Below, one piece after another: positions 11,582 through 22,847 of a DNA stretch of 64,000 bases; the first letter of the stretch is position 1, and the number at the start of each line of letters is the position of its first letter. This DNA is from Prostheceraeus crozeri. Its lineage: Eukaryota; Platyhelminthes; Polycladida; Euryleptidae. A program made the translations under genes and the position numbers. Where the stretch lies: contig CAJQUW010004404.1 of NCBI GenBank assembly GCA_907163375.1, positions 260,501 through 324,500 on the forward strand, in the 5' to 3' direction. Under the pieces are notes generated by a model. It searched no databases. It was not told the DNA's origin and worked only from the letters and a program-made list of their open reading frames with translations.

Positions 11582-12313
11582 TCAATCAGTTAACAATTCA
11601 AGGAAAGAAACGTCCATGACACTATCCGTAGTTGGATTCACAGTTGTATCAGTGTTACACTCTCTGGTATACTTAGCTTTGGCAAATTTGATCTTCCATG
11701 ATAGCAATTCCTTTTCTAAACCTATCTTCTCTTTCTCCAGCTGGATGAGTTCAATTTGGTACTCAGATAACGACTTTGCTTTCTTTGAGGCTTTTCCTGA
11801 ATGGAGGTGGAGGCTCGTCGTGAACTAAATTTTCTGTGTCTTCCTGTTCATCGGTTATCATTGGCGTGGATAACTCAATCGAAGTAGGCCGCTGATCAGC
11901 TCCGCTTTCGATGCCGGTAGCTAAGCAACCAAGGTCTCAAGATATTGACAATTATTTCTTGCCAAGCTGGAATAGGGGGTAAGGGTGGATCGCCGCCTGT
12001 AGGAATAGTCTTTGCAATGAGGAAGCTTTCTGGCCTCCATGAATACATGCTTCAATTTGTCTATGATGTGCTTCGTATTTCTTTTGACAAGAGGATTGCG
12101 ACTATTGAGAACATTTGAAATATTTTCATACACCTTTCGTTTGCCTTGGGAACTTTCACTCCTTTTGTCTTTGGACTGAAGAATGTCTCTATTCTTGTCA
12201 TAGATTTCAGCCAAAGAAATCAATTTGCTATCGGTAAAATTCACGCTTCTTGATCTTGTTGTTTTCTCAGGCTTGTTTTCACTCTCTGCGTCCATAACTC
12301 TAGGCTCTATCAC
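11582..12313 (-). pseudogene. Myb/SANT-like Harbinger partner protein, one frameshift
   Basis: The N-terminal 130 residues (12313 to 11921) hold a Myb/SANT-like fold with 'RSVNFTDSKLISLAEIYDKN' and a later 'NTKHIIDKLKHVF', the pattern of the DNA-binding protein that accompanies Harbinger nucleases. A different frame downstream (about 11810 to 11582) gives a coiled coil, 'YQIELIQLEKEKIGLEKELL', and an ordinary stop. The two parts are separated by a frame change near 11830-11920. The gene is convergent with the HARBI1-like gene and ends about 30 bp from where that similarity stops. Confidence 0.72.
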
Positions 12314-12479
12314 TTGCTACGATATTTACTCTCATCAAATTAGTAACAAATTATGAACGACTTCAGGTCAAAGGCAGTGATTCGATGACAGAGTAAATCG
12401 ATGATGTTTGTAGCTGAATACGTCACTCAATCGTCAGTACGTCTGCATGACCAAAGATTTTGACATTGCAGAATAGGAA

Positions 12480-13900
12480 ATTACCATAGAAATTTATTAC
12501 TCAACGAAGATATCGGAGTCGCCAAAAAATTTCATATACTCATTGACAAAAGTTTTGAAACATTTACTTCTTTAACTTCTTTCATTTTTGACTGGTATAT
12601 ATACATGCATGTATGATACCTTGATAATTTAGTCACAATCTCCACCAAGTCGCTAGCACAGAAAAACAACGCATGTAGCAGATTCAACTGTAATAGCGCG
12701 TGTGCCCACCCTCTAGCTCCAATACATTCAGTAATCCGAGATGCTGCTCTGTCAGTCTTTCAGAGAGAATCTTCAGGGACACTGGTGGAAGTGAATAGCG
12801 GTCTCTCACTCACCGCTAAGCTCGTTCCAGACTTGTTCAATGGGTGAAAAGTCAGGTGAGCGCGCAGGCCAGTCAAGGGTTTGAATGTTCAATCTCCTAA
12901 CAGTGGCAATGACAGCCGAGGAGCGATGTGGTCTTGCGTTGTCGTCCAAGACGAGATCCTCCACCCTGACCACTGGGACAACAACAGGAAGCACAATTTC
13001 ATTGAGATACCTCTCTCCAGTCAACGTGCCTTTGATGATGACTGCTGTCGTTCGTCCGCCATGCCAAATGCCACCCCACAGCATAACACTTCCACCACCA
13101 TATCTGTCGTGTTCTTTAATACAGCATGGGGCAAAGCGTTCACCTGGAAGACGATGCACTCTGACACGACCATCATTTAAATCCAGAGTGAATCTCGATT
13201 CATCGGTCCACAAGACTTTCTGCCAGTGATGGTCATTCCATGAGCGATGGGCATCACACCAGACAACTCGTCTTCTGCGGTGCTCAAAACTCAATGGAAT
13301 TAGGACAGCTGGTCGTCGCGATTGAATTCCAGCTTCTCGCAATCTTCGGTAAGCCGTTCGAACGCTACAGTCTATATTTGAGGCACTCTTCCAGTGTGCG
13401 ACTAGCTTTGGGACTGACACAAATTTATTCCTCTTTGCAGCTAAAACTAGACGTGCGTCTGTCCTTCGTGCAGACTTTCTTGGTCGACCAGATCCCTTCT
13501 TCTTTTTAACATCCTCTGCTTTCCATCGACACCACCTCCTCCAAACAACGACTCTCGATAGTTGCAGCTCTTCGGCAACACTCGCACAACTTCCACCACA
13601 ACGAATCATTCCAATAGCCATACCTCTGATAAACTGATCGTGTGCCATTTTATTTTACAAAAGCTGGATTTCAGTTCACGTTTATGTTCAATTGGTAAAC
13701 GCAATTCTGACAGTTGTATCGATATCAAAATTTGAAATTTGACCACCCTAGATCTTTCTCCATTCTCTATTGTGTTGAATGGTAATACATAGAAAGCGAG
13801 ATATTGCATCATACCTGAGAAAAAAATGAAAAAAACTTCAATTCAAGCCAATGATAGTTTGTTTCATTAATTATGTCAATGAGTATAGTTTGCCGTCTTT
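12480..13900 (-). mobile_element. Tc1 element inside the Harbinger
   Basis: A Tc1 transposase (12806-13648, minus) with candidate diverged inverted ends. Left, about 12525-12555, has CATATACTCATTGACAAAAG. Right, about 13870-13895, contains the complement TGTCAATGAGTATAGTTTG. The exact borders and a TA duplication were not fixed. Confidence 0.6.
12806..13648 (-). pseudogene. Tc1-like DD34E transposase, damaged only near its C-terminus
   Basis: An open frame of 280 residues from an ATG. The N-terminal paired-like helix-turn-helix region contains 'RVVVWRRWCRW' and a GRPRK-type AT-hook-like 'GSGRPRKSARR' at about residues 50-60. All three catalytic residues are present: D in 'LWTDESRF' (about 147), D in 'LDDNARPH' (about 238) and E in 'SPIEQVW' (about 274). 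I count 34 residues between the last two, i.e. DD34E. The frame then stops at 'NELSGE'. The remaining Tc1 C-terminus ('RAASRITECIGARG') is readable in a neighbouring frame with one further stop, so the protein lacks its last 40-60 residues. It is the least damaged DNA transposase in the window. Confidence 0.88.
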
Positions 13901-14101
13901 ATAATTTCCATAGTCTTTGGGTATGACATTGTCCTAAACACGGTATTAAGTTGGTGATAGTTATAACTGGTTATAACCAAAAAACACGCTTTCGTGAAAC
14001 GGTTGTAAATTGAGTTATATGAAACACCGTGTTAGCGAATTTATCACCCACATTTGCTCTTAAAACGGTGTTTGTCTAACACGCTTTTGTGAACTCCAGC
14101 C

Positions 14102-14270
14102 AAACTGGAGTCCTGCCATTCCGTATTAAGACAAGAACTCGTCGATGTGGCGTTGAAGACAGTGACTAACGGAAGTCGACCACCTTCTCTGTCATGTCAT
14201 TGAGCTGTTCACAATCGTCGACACTGGAATGTCCCGATGATGTCTGCTTCTTTGTTGATGTTGATCTTAT
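14102..14270. other. Short spacer between Harbinger and P element
   Basis: No similarity recognised. By position it is either the continuation of the CXC-family pseudogene that the Harbinger split or older flanking sequence. Confidence 0.4.
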
Positions 14271-14560
14271 CAGGGAGTACTAAAAATAGATATGACTACC
14301 GGGAGGTTGCACGCGCGCTGAGTGAAGGAATAGCTGGAGGCCGATGTTATTGTCTCAAGTCATCATCTGTGATTGCTCGTGATTCTTACCATAGGTTAGA
14401 ACAACACTTGAGGGCGTGCGTATAAAGGCGAATAGCAGCTCATTCCATTTGCTTCGTTCGTCACCCATATCATCATGCCAAGGAAATGCAGTGTTGGAAA
14501 ATGTAAAACAAACTATCTTACATCACAGACATCTTCTAAAACGCCTGTATATCGTTTTCG
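14271..14560 (+). repeat. Inverted 5'-end copy of the P element (left arm)
   Basis: This arm matches the complement of 18856-19143 with small indels. It contains an ATG at 14476 followed by the start of a THAP domain, 'MPRKCSVGKCKTNYLTSQ' (the first C-x4-C zinc pair) and 'TPVYRF', pointing rightward on + into the element. In the right arm a 4-base insertion (TATG-like) breaks the same frame, so the left arm keeps the better THAP start. Confidence 0.8.
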
Positions 14561-15071
14561 CAATATAATCAACGTGTATATGCCGAAAGGTTGCTAATTT
14601 GATCTTTTCTAAATTGTGATACTTCACAATGTTGACAGTATAATGTATCAATCTTATTACCGATATATTTTTTATTTTCATGTACGTATCGCATATAACC
14701 TTATTAACGTAATACAAACCGTACTTAATGGCATCGATAAAGTATTCATTTTATTATCATCAGGAATATCTCATAAATTTTAAAATCGAGGGAACTGAAC
14801 TATTCAAATATCTTCAATGAAGAGAAAAGGCTTGTAGAATTACGTCTTGTTAGTTATAACTCTGTATTGAGTGTGAGGCATTGGCATGTGTACAAAATTC
14901 AAAGTGTAACATAGCATGTAATACATGTAAATAGCACAGTGTAGGTGTCATTGGATTTCTACACCTAGAAATCTAACCCTACAGTAATCCCCCCTCAAGT
15001 GACTGAAGAAGGAGCGATATAGAAACGGGCACTGTAGGAAATATGCAGGTTTCAAGCGTTCCAGTGAAATT

Positions 15072-16170
15072 TTATCCTCCTTGCCATTGACATTTATTGT
15101 GAAATACTTTTTGTCTCTTGATGATGCGAAAAGGACCAGAGTATGGTCTTTGTAGTGGTTTGCGATAACCATCACTGCGCACGTACACGTATTCCGAATT
15201 TGCAAGATCTTTAGGGATATAAGGAGAATTTGATCGGTTATGTTCAGTTTGACTTGGTTCAAGACTTCGCATTGTGTTTTGCAGCTGTTTGACGAATTCA
15301 CATGATGGTTGATTGAGACGAGCATTGTTGTCTCGGGTCATTTCTCCGGGAATACGTAAGGTTGTTCCATAAACTAATTCCGCAGGGCTGCAGCCTGGTT
15401 CAACTCTCCTCGTGCATCCAGCGTGAATTGTCCGTTCGAGCTTTCAGAGCTTGTTTAAGTTGACGATGCAGACGTTCGACAAGTCCATTTGCTTGTGGGT
15501 GGTAGGCTGTTGTCAATGTTGCTTCGGTGCCGATCAGTGAATTTAACTCAATCCACAATTTAGAGGTAAATTGTGGACCACGATCTGAGGTTATGTCGTC
15601 TGGGACCCCAAATCGAGCAATCCAATGATGTGTAAATGCCTTGGCACACGAAGTAGAAGTAGCATCTGGCAGTGGAATCGCTTCAGGCCAGCGAGTAAAT
15701 CTGTCGATGATTGTGAAAATATAAGTCATGCCTTCGATCGAAGGGAGAGGTCCAACCAAATCTACGTGTAAACTGCGAAATCGATCCATTGGAAGTGAAC
15801 GTTTTGAAAAGGGAGTACGGGTATGTCGAGATATTTTGCTGGTTTGACATGCGTGGCATTCACGACACCATTGTGTGTCTTTCTTCATTCCGCGCCAAAC
15901 AAAACGAGAAGTAATACCATGTTGAGTAGGGCGGGGACCAGGATGCGATAGACCATGAATTTGATTAAATATCATGCGGGTCCATGAACGAGGGAGTATT
16001 GGTCTAGGAGTTCCTGTTGAAATATCACATAAGATAGTCACATTTCCGAAAGACACATCTTTAAGATTCATATCGGCATCAGACGTGCGATAATCAGACA
16101 TTTCACCAGACTGAATTTGATCGCTTGCCAAACGATTACATGAAATGTTATGTTGTGATTGTAATTGCAC
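15072..16170 (-). pseudogene. Gypsy integrase remnant
   Basis: On the minus strand the frame 16170-15400 holds the zinc-binding HHCC region ('HGLSHPG' and 'CRECHACQ') and the catalytic core: D in 'HVDLVGPLP', D in 'TSDRGPQFTS' and E in 'ANGLVERLHRQLK'. It continues in another frame (15341-15072) with a C-terminal chromo-adjacent-like segment ('YVRSDGYRKPLQRPYSGPFRI'-type, a GPF/Y motif). The core triad is intact, but the protein has no N-terminal polyprotein and the frame is broken near 15395. Confidence 0.87.
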
Positions 16171-16218
16171 GTCTGATACCGATATGAATCTTCAAGATGT
16201 GTCTTTCGGAAATGTAAA
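16042..16218. repeat. Inverted ~50-bp repeat at the Gypsy deletion point
   Basis: 16042-16092 and 16166-16218 are near-perfect complements (both contain GACACATCTT and CATATCGG or their complements) with a 70-bp loop. This sits where the upstream Gypsy sequence was lost, so it records an inversion/duplication at the deletion joint. Confidence 0.8.
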
Positions 16219-16337
16219 ATCTAACCCTACAGGCTCACAGTTTTCGTATTTCATATATTTATGTAACATAACACAAAAAATACATCGAGGATGAATTGTA
16301 CATAAATAATAATACACATAATCAGAACTCATGATCG

Positions 16338-18950
16338 TCACGATCTTCCGGAAAGTTTGCTCAATTTTCTCTCAGAATCGTCCTTTGTCCGATGTAAATC
16401 ATTGACTTTTCTTACAAAACCTTTGAAAAATACATTTGATAATCTGACAAAGATGTTGTCTTTATTGTTCATGTCAAATAAAAATGCGTCGTGAATATAT
16501 GAAAAACACTTGACAAAATGTTTTGTACACTTTGTATCATCGGGAAATGAACTGAAGAATGCGTAACACAGAAGGACTAAATTAAACAATTCATTGGAGG
16601 GAAATTTGAGTTTCCCTCTGGATACTAATATTGCAAATTCACTGTCCTGTGATACAGATGCAGAGTCATCAGTCCGGTGTGGAAGATTTTCTTTTCTACT
16701 TATGTAACCTGAGACATAAAATAGAACATTACGTTCTGAATTTGATAATTTGTCGACCATGGCATGAATATCATCTGTGATGTCCAACTCATTTTCACTT
16801 ATTGGAGAATTACAACAAGTATCAGAATGATTGAAGATGTCGGTGCAATCTACCTCAAGAGTGTGGAATAAGGAAAGTATTCTGAATTTCGCTGCGATAA
16901 GAATCTGCTCATAGGATATTTTGTACAAACCACCGAACATTTGACGATATATACCGAACTCACCCTCTAGGTCATCACTCTGTAGATTTCCTAAAAGAAT
17001 ATATTCGACATTTTGATCTTGTAAAAGGGTTTCAGATAAATCAACAATGCCGTCGAGAGTCTGTATCAAGCTTGAACGTGTCTCTTTTGTTAGAGTAGCT
17101 TTTCGAACTTTTCCTAACACTGGCGACATATTGTTGAACATATCTCTCACATCTCTAAGAAAAGAAAGTTGCGAAATAGATGTCACAGGCTTTCTATCAT
17201 TGTCATTCATATGCAAATACGCAGTCAAGCTTTTGTTGTTCAAAATCTTCCACATGCGTAAGATGTTAAAGATAAACGATGCTGTTTCTTGTTTGTCATC
17301 TTGTGCTAACGCAGCTACAGTTTTATCATTGAAAATCTGGGTAACTAAACCTACATTTTGTTTCTCAAAAGAAGTCGGATAAACTGCTTTTTCAGTTATT
17401 GCGGTTCTTCTTATAGTAGCTGTAAGCTCTAAATTGTGTAGTTCCTTTATATCTGACCACTTTGCTGACATTTCTTCTGTTTTTCCTGGAGGAAAATTTC
17501 AAAGTCTGAGTTTTTTCTGTTATCCAATTGTTATGGATACTCTTTAACAAATGTACGCTATCAAACAGCAAATACAAGAACCTGGTCTGGTTGTTTGGAT
17601 GGGGAATCTTGAAACATGAAGCTGACTCAAAGTTATCAATAAGTTTCTTATGCAATTTTCTATTTACCGATAAATTGTCACTCATGATCCCTCTGACTAC
17701 AACCCCAGCTTCTTCAACCTGCCTGATTATTTGGAAGAATACCCGCATCAAAACTCTGCGTCAAGTTTATAAACAGGAAGGAAACGAACTATAAATGATT
17801 TACCGCCGAAAATAGGTTTCAACATAAATGCCAGTACTGTTCTGGCCAATTTTTCCGGGAAATCAACGGAATATCTTACAACGTGCCCCCATCTAAATCT
17901 CAAGGATAGTTTTACATACACTTCATCGAACAGAAGGATGCAGTTACTTTGAAACTTTGATACATTACTCGCATACAATTCCGTCAAAAAACTAGTCAAA
18001 GCTTCTGATCCTACTGTCTGAGAATCTCCTAAAGCACGTGTAAGTGTTATTGGATGAGGAAGACACAAGACATTTCGCATCAAACGATATGCACTACGAC
18101 TTACCAAGTAAAATTTCATAGCTTGCATTGTGGTGTACGAGGAATATCGTCGATTTTCTGGTGAAGTACAATTCAGTTGTAGTTGCTCTAGTAAAAATTC
18201 AAAATTTACACTTTCACAATCGACGATCTTAATGATATTCAACAACTTTTTATTAACAGCAGTAATTTCACAATTTAATTCTATTTTCGAATTTTTCACG
18301 TGGACGATGGCAGCATCAATCTGTGACCAGCGAGAGATCTTCATTTAAAATCCGAGCACATTTCTCGATCATGAAAAGAAACTTTTGTGTGCTTTCGGAA
18401 ACCAGATAATGTGAAATCACTTCTAATAATCAAAGAATATTCAATTTCCTCGAAGTTGGAATTGAAAGAAAGTAAACGCACGAATTCATCAGATTTGATG
18501 ACGACGATATCACGATACTCCTTTTGAGTGATTTCATGGCTGAATGTGCTGAAGTCTAAAGGCAGCAGGTCTTGTTCTTCAAATTGAGGAAGCTCGTCGT
18601 ATTCAGTTCTTGCTGATGCAGATACACGTCTTGAATGAATTTCTCGGCGCTGTTCTGCGACAGCTCGACGTTGAAAGCTATCTGGGCAACCAAGAAATAT
18701 CGAAGGTGGATCGATAGGAACATCCCGTCCAAATAGCTTCTTCGTGGCAGTATTTTGTGGCCAATGCCTACGGCATACACCCATATGTCTTGCAACGTTA
18801 TGAATGGTATTCGGTAATGCAGCAATCCATCTCCTTGACTAATCTGGGTCTACCGGAAAACGATATACAGGCGTTTTAGAAGATGTCTGTGATGTAAGAT
18901 ACATAGTTTGTTTTACATTTTCCAACACTGCATTTCCTTGGCATGATGAT
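16338..18950 (-). pseudogene. P-element transposase (THAP domain, RNase-H fold, GTP-binding insertion)
   Basis: Minus-strand blocks in order. THAP domain: ATG near 18940, CSVGKC, 'RWIAALPN', 'VCRRHW' and 'DPPSIF', i.e. the C2CH zinc signature and an AVPTIF-like end. Coiled-coil/linker: 18344 downward. RNase-H core: 'LLFDEVYVK' (first D, about 17920). Then 'IMSDNLSVN' and 'LFDSVHLLKSIHNNW' (about 17530-17570), highly typical of P transposases at the second catalytic D and the GTP-binding insertion. C-terminal part: 16338-17471 with 'RNVLFYVSGYISRK'. Lesions: a 4-base insertion and a TAG in the THAP exon (about 18837-18900), and frame changes near 18342, 17750 and 17490. The family excises and inserts by GTP-dependent cut-and-paste; this copy cannot make an intact protein. 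Confidence 0.9.
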
Positions 18951-19143
18951 ATGGGTGACAACGACGAAGCAAATGGAATGAGCTGCTATTCGCCTTAGTA
19001 CGCACGCCCTCAAGTGTTGTTCTTACCACAACGAGCAATCACAGATGAAGGTGACTTGAGACAATAACATCGGCCTCCAGCTATTCCTTCATTCAGCGCG
19101 CGCGCAACCTCCCGGTAGTCATATCTATTTTTACTACTCCCTG

Positions 19144-19615
19144 GTCAACATAACATATCTAACCAGCACTGAGTCAAGCGCCATGTGGACCGGTATTTCC
19201 TCAGCGAAAGTGTCTCAACCTCACCTTTCACTGACAATCTGACATCCTCTCCCGTTTATGTATCGTGAGTTTGGTGGCGCCAACAACTGTAGCCTCCGGA
19301 ACGACAATGCCGCTCCACATCGTGCTTTGGGACGGGTTGAAACAGTAGCTGCTGATTCGAAGTCTCAGATGGCCATCACGTTCTCTAGACATGAACCTGA
19401 TTGAGCATGTGTGGAGTTACTTGCAGCGGGCCATTCAAAACCATTGTCAACCCCCATAAAACCATCAATCGCACCAGCAAGCGATGGTTGAGTACTGGGA
19501 TCAGCTTCCACAGAGCTTCATTCGTCGAATGATTTGTGGGATGCCACGACGAGTGAGCAGTCTTCCCGATGCCCGCGAGGCCAACGCTCGATACTGATTT
19601 GATTTAAATTCGAAT
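19144..19615 (+). pseudogene. Tc1-like transposase remnant (C-terminal half)
   Basis: On + strand, 'DNAAPHRA' (about 19299-19322; second catalytic D) is followed after frame changes by 'SLDMNLIEHVWSYLQRAIQ' (about 19385-19440; glutamate of the DxNPIE block). Then come 'YWDQLPQSFIRRMI' and 'MPRRVSSLPDAREANARY' (about 19495-19595). The order and spacing fit a Tc1 tail. It abuts the right end of the P element, so the P element may have inserted into it or truncated it. Confidence 0.8.
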
Positions 19616-20902
19616 AAAGCTATACAATGCTCTATTGGAATTGTACCGGCTTTAATTCTATAATAGGGAAAATGGATAGTATCAAGTTTTCTTTCTATGT
19701 ACATTTCTCGCAAGCTTAATACTGGCTCTAAAATCTACAGGAATTACGTTGATATCCTACTGTTGTACCTTGCGGCTTTTTTTAACTTTTTACACAGAAA
19801 CTTTGTTTTTGACTTGGGTCTCCTACCGGTACTTGTCATAAAGTTTTAATCGAAAGCTATTAACTAACAAGAATTTCATTTCACTTAATTGCATGTATAG
19901 TGTATTCATTTTATTCACATCCGTAAATAATGAGCATATTGCTTTAATCAGCTAATTAAATAGGCCTAATTAGTCTTCGATTAGATCAAAATTTGTCTTC
20001 CAATGATTGGCGTCACCATATCACATGGTGCCCACATTTTCTGCTGATCTTTATAACCAGCAAAAAACTGCATTGCGGTTTTTGCATTCGATGTAAGAAT
20101 CACGCCGGAATACTATGCTTTGATTCTTATGTGCATTGGGAGAGTATTCCTGTAATTGGAGTTCACGTGCTTTTGACCATTTTTTGCTTACTTTTGTATT
20201 TTCATACTAATGTGTATGCAAGGTGTATGCCCAGGTAACTACGAGACATATGCCCACTGCTGCCACCCAAGTAAGATGACTGCTCGTTTTGCATTGAGTC
20301 GCAGAATCGTACACGAGGTAATGAGATAGCGCGTAATGAGAGTAATTAGGTCCACACTTGTATTTACATAGTCGCCTTATGGAAGCATCTCAAAGTAGTA
20401 CCAACTCTCAGTGTCATCGCGCAGTGTTTCTAACGATAAACTCGGTAGCGGTGGTAAACTAACTCTCGATTTCGGTGATAAGGTTGGATTCAATCGTGTG
20501 GTAGAAGGCATATGACATGCACCTCGAAAATCGCTCATTCCACCTATCTTTGATAAGGGTGATCCTGGAGTTTTACTTTTTTTCAATCACGAACATCTGT
20601 CTCGTCTTTAGCGCCAAGATCTGTTTGTAGATTCACGGTCGATGGTTTCAGTTATACATGTTATTACTACATCGCAGCTCAGTGATACTGTTTTTCATGT
20701 GGAACACGAGCCGTAACTGTTTCAAACTTGTTACATGTATAGGCTTTATCTGGAATTGAATTCATAAGCAACTTCACAAGTTAAAAAACTTTCTCCGATC
20801 TTCTTTGTGGATACTTCATCGGAGCTATTTTTCAAGTTTTAAACATCACCGTGCTTCTCGCATAGTGTATTGTGTTTTCAGTGTGCGCATCCTGTTTTTC
20901 AG
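19616..20902. other. End of intron 1, no gene recognised
   Basis: A minus-strand frame at 20377-20586 (69 aa, S/P/L-rich, 'SPKSRVSLPPLPSLSLETL') looks compositionally protein-like, but no family is recognised and no splice structure supports it. The last bases form a polypyrimidine tract and the acceptor CAG before 20903. Confidence 0.45.
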
Positions 20903-21474
20903 ATCACTTTCTCATTATCATACATGATAAGAATGGCAAGTGAATTAGAGGCAAATATCGTTTCCGTGGAGAGAATTAAAGAATACACCGAACTTGAGAC
21001 AGAAGCGGCCTGGATTGTTGAATCATCGCGTCCTCCAGCGGACTGGCCAAAGGGATCGGTGCGGTTTGAGGATTATTCATGCCGTTATCGTGAAGGACTT
21101 GACCTTGTTCTAAACGATGTGTCATTCGAAATAAATCCTGGAGAAAAAATTGGTGTGGTAGGACGAACTGGTGCCGGAAAGTCTTCTTTAGTGACAGCTC
21201 TGTTCCGTATTATTGAATCTGCTGCTGGTCGCATTGTGGTGGACGATATTGACGTTTCTAAAATTGGTCTTTATGACCTGCGATCTCGGTTGACAACTAT
21301 TCCTCAAGATCCGGTTCTTTTCAGTGGATCTATACGCCTCAATATTGATCCAGAAGGTACGGCAAGTGATCAAGATATCTGGAATGCTCTGGAGGATGCA
21401 AATCTCAGCAGTTTTATCCGTGAAAGCGAGGTCGGGCTTGATAGGGAAATAACGGAAGGAGGAGAAAACTTCAG
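20903..21474 (+). CDS. ABCC/MRP transporter exon: linker and second nucleotide-binding domain
   Basis: 572 bp, beginning phase 0 with 'ITFSLSYMIRMASELEANIV', which follows directly on 'YALQ' of the exon at 629-961. It encodes the last membrane helix and the NBD2 start: 'SVRFEDYSCRYREGLDLVL', Walker A 'GRTGAGKSS' (21161-21187), the Q-loop region 'IPQDPVLFSG' (about 21299-21328) and the run up to the signature motif, 'EGGENF'. It ends after two bases of the serine codon of the signature; donor GTAAAG at 21475. NBD2 binds and hydrolyses ATP for transport in this family. No lesions; the gene is presumed functional. Confidence 0.97.
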
Positions 21475-21505
21475 GTAAAGTAAATATTCTGAATTTATCC
21501 TGTAG

Positions 21506-21733
<228 letters not shown>

Positions 21734-21888
21734 TGAGCGTTTACTCTTTCTAATTAGGTGTCTACAAAAGTCACAGCTGATGTTTTAATATTAAAGTCCG
21801 ATACTGATTTATGTCATCCATACATCTATAAAATGTGACCCTTAATATCTGATTGTTAGCAAGCGAATATGCAGTGTACAAATGTATA

Positions 21889-22039
21889 CAGTCGACTCTT
21901 CATATGAGCGACACCTTGGGACCGACTGTTGTCATAGCTTGTAGAGCATAGAGCTAGCCACATATCTATCAATTCGGCAGGGACCAACCTGTCGCGTCGC
22001 TTACATCGAGAGAGATTGCTTATATTTGAGAGTCGACTG
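21889..22039. mobile_element. pogo/Tigger-type MITE (151 bp)
   Basis: Ends CAGTCGACTCT and its exact complement AGAGTCGACTG, flanked by TA on both sides (21887-21888 and 22040-22041). This is the standard TA target duplication and a pogo-like terminal sequence. No coding capacity. Confidence 0.8.
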
Positions 22040-22534
22040 TATTTGTTTTTTTATGGTAAGCAGCAAGCAGATTTCTTTCCACTTCGGATACATCTCTTCC
22101 AATGACCGATGGAATTAACAAATTTCTGATGGCTTCCTCCAATGGGTAGAAAAGATGAGCAGTTTCAGGTATAGTTCTTTGAACATACGTCTAGGGATGT
22201 GAGATGCTCTTGGTACCTGCTTGAGGTTCTTTGACTGCAATCTTCGCTAATACTTCAATGTCTCGAACCCATTTTTCAACTTTTGATTTGACATATGATT
22301 CTTTGAAAATTTGCGAACCAACCATTGTCCAAGATGATGTTCCTCATCAAGTGAAATTTTGATTCCAAAATAACTAAATCCAGCTTGGGTTATTTACAAA
22401 AAGACCTGATGGGTTATTTACAATGACGTCCGTTTTAGATGGTTTAGAGAAGCATCTATAGGAAGGTCCCAACTGAAACAATTTGATCCACCAATTCGTC
22501 AGTACTGAAATACTTCTAGCCGCAGCAATGTCGT

Positions 22535-22847
22535 GGCACTACTGCAGTTTAGTGCACCCTCTTTTACCCCTACTGCAGTTTAGTGCACCCTAAAATGCAT
22601 GTGAGAACAACATGATTTAATCAACAGAATGAATGCCGTTCGTTCTTCCCTATAGTTATAAATGAGTGTGTTTGTGTCTTCGTGTGTCTTCGTCTTCGTC
22701 TTCGCACATTACACCGAGCGCGCGCTTCGGTGTAATGTGCGTAGTCATCGTTTGCGGGAGAATGCGCCGTTGTTTTAGGGTGCACTAAACTGCAGTAGAC
22801 GCGTTTCCGTCTCTTTCATAGAGGGTGCACTAAACTGCAGTAGTGCC
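22535..22847. mobile_element. 313-bp MITE in the RT active-site codons
   Basis: Flanked by a perfect 8-bp duplication AATGTCGT (22527-22534 and 22848-22855). The first 28 bp and last 28 bp are exact complements, starting GGCACTACTGCAGTTTAGTG. A second copy of CTACTGCAGTTTAGTGCACC lies just inside each end. The middle is a perfect hairpin with 14-bp arms (GCACATTACACCGA). An 8-bp duplication fits hAT or P-type transposases. The target duplication falls in the codons of the RT YADD motif on the minus strand. Confidence 0.93.

Larger units (their letters stand above)
10772..14101. mobile_element. PIF/Harbinger element with a Tc1 inserted in it
   Basis: Left end (10772 on) and right end (to 14101) are imperfect inverted repeats of about 40 bp. 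They share GGCYGG, TTCACAAAAGCGTGTTAG, CAAACACSGTTTTA, and weaker similarity continues inward. The element carries the two genes expected of Harbinger: a HARBI1-like nuclease on + (10972-11550) and a Myb/SANT-like partner on - (11582-12313), convergent. A Tc1 element occupies about 12480-13900. I could not confirm the usual 3-bp target duplication. The insertion split the CXC-family pseudogene to its left. Confidence 0.8.
14833..16231 (-). mobile_element. Internally deleted Gypsy/Ty3 element within the P element
   Basis: A 151-bp LTR (14833-14983) starts TGTAGGGTT and ends TTCTACA on the minus strand. It is preceded, in minus orientation, by a purine tract GAGGGGGGATTA. At the other end only about 15 bp of the second LTR's outer end remains (16217-16231). 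The flanks carry the same 4 bases, GGCT (14829-14832 and 16232-16235), a target-site duplication. Gag, protease and reverse transcriptase are gone; only the integrase region is left. It is younger than the P element it interrupts. Confidence 0.85.
14271..19143 (-). mobile_element. P element (THAP9-like) with both ends made from its own 5' end
   Basis: The element starts and ends with CAGGGAGTA-x-TAAAAATAGA in inverted orientation. Inverted similarity continues for about 290 bp on each side (14271-14560 and 18856-19143). It includes the promoter-proximal region, the ATG and the first part of the THAP exon. The transposase runs on the minus strand (16338 to about 18955), so the right end is the genuine 5' end and the left end is an inverted second copy in place of the expected 3' end. 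No 8-bp target duplication is visible (GATCTTAT left, GTCAACAT right). A deleted Gypsy element sits at 14833-16231. Confidence 0.82.

Noticed and set aside
14263..19151. 8-bp target duplication for the P element
   Set aside because: GATCTTAT and GTCAACAT do not match, so no duplication can be claimed.
20377..20586. Minus-strand gene in intron 1
   Set aside because: A short S/P/L-rich frame with an upstream stop, no splice sites and no family.
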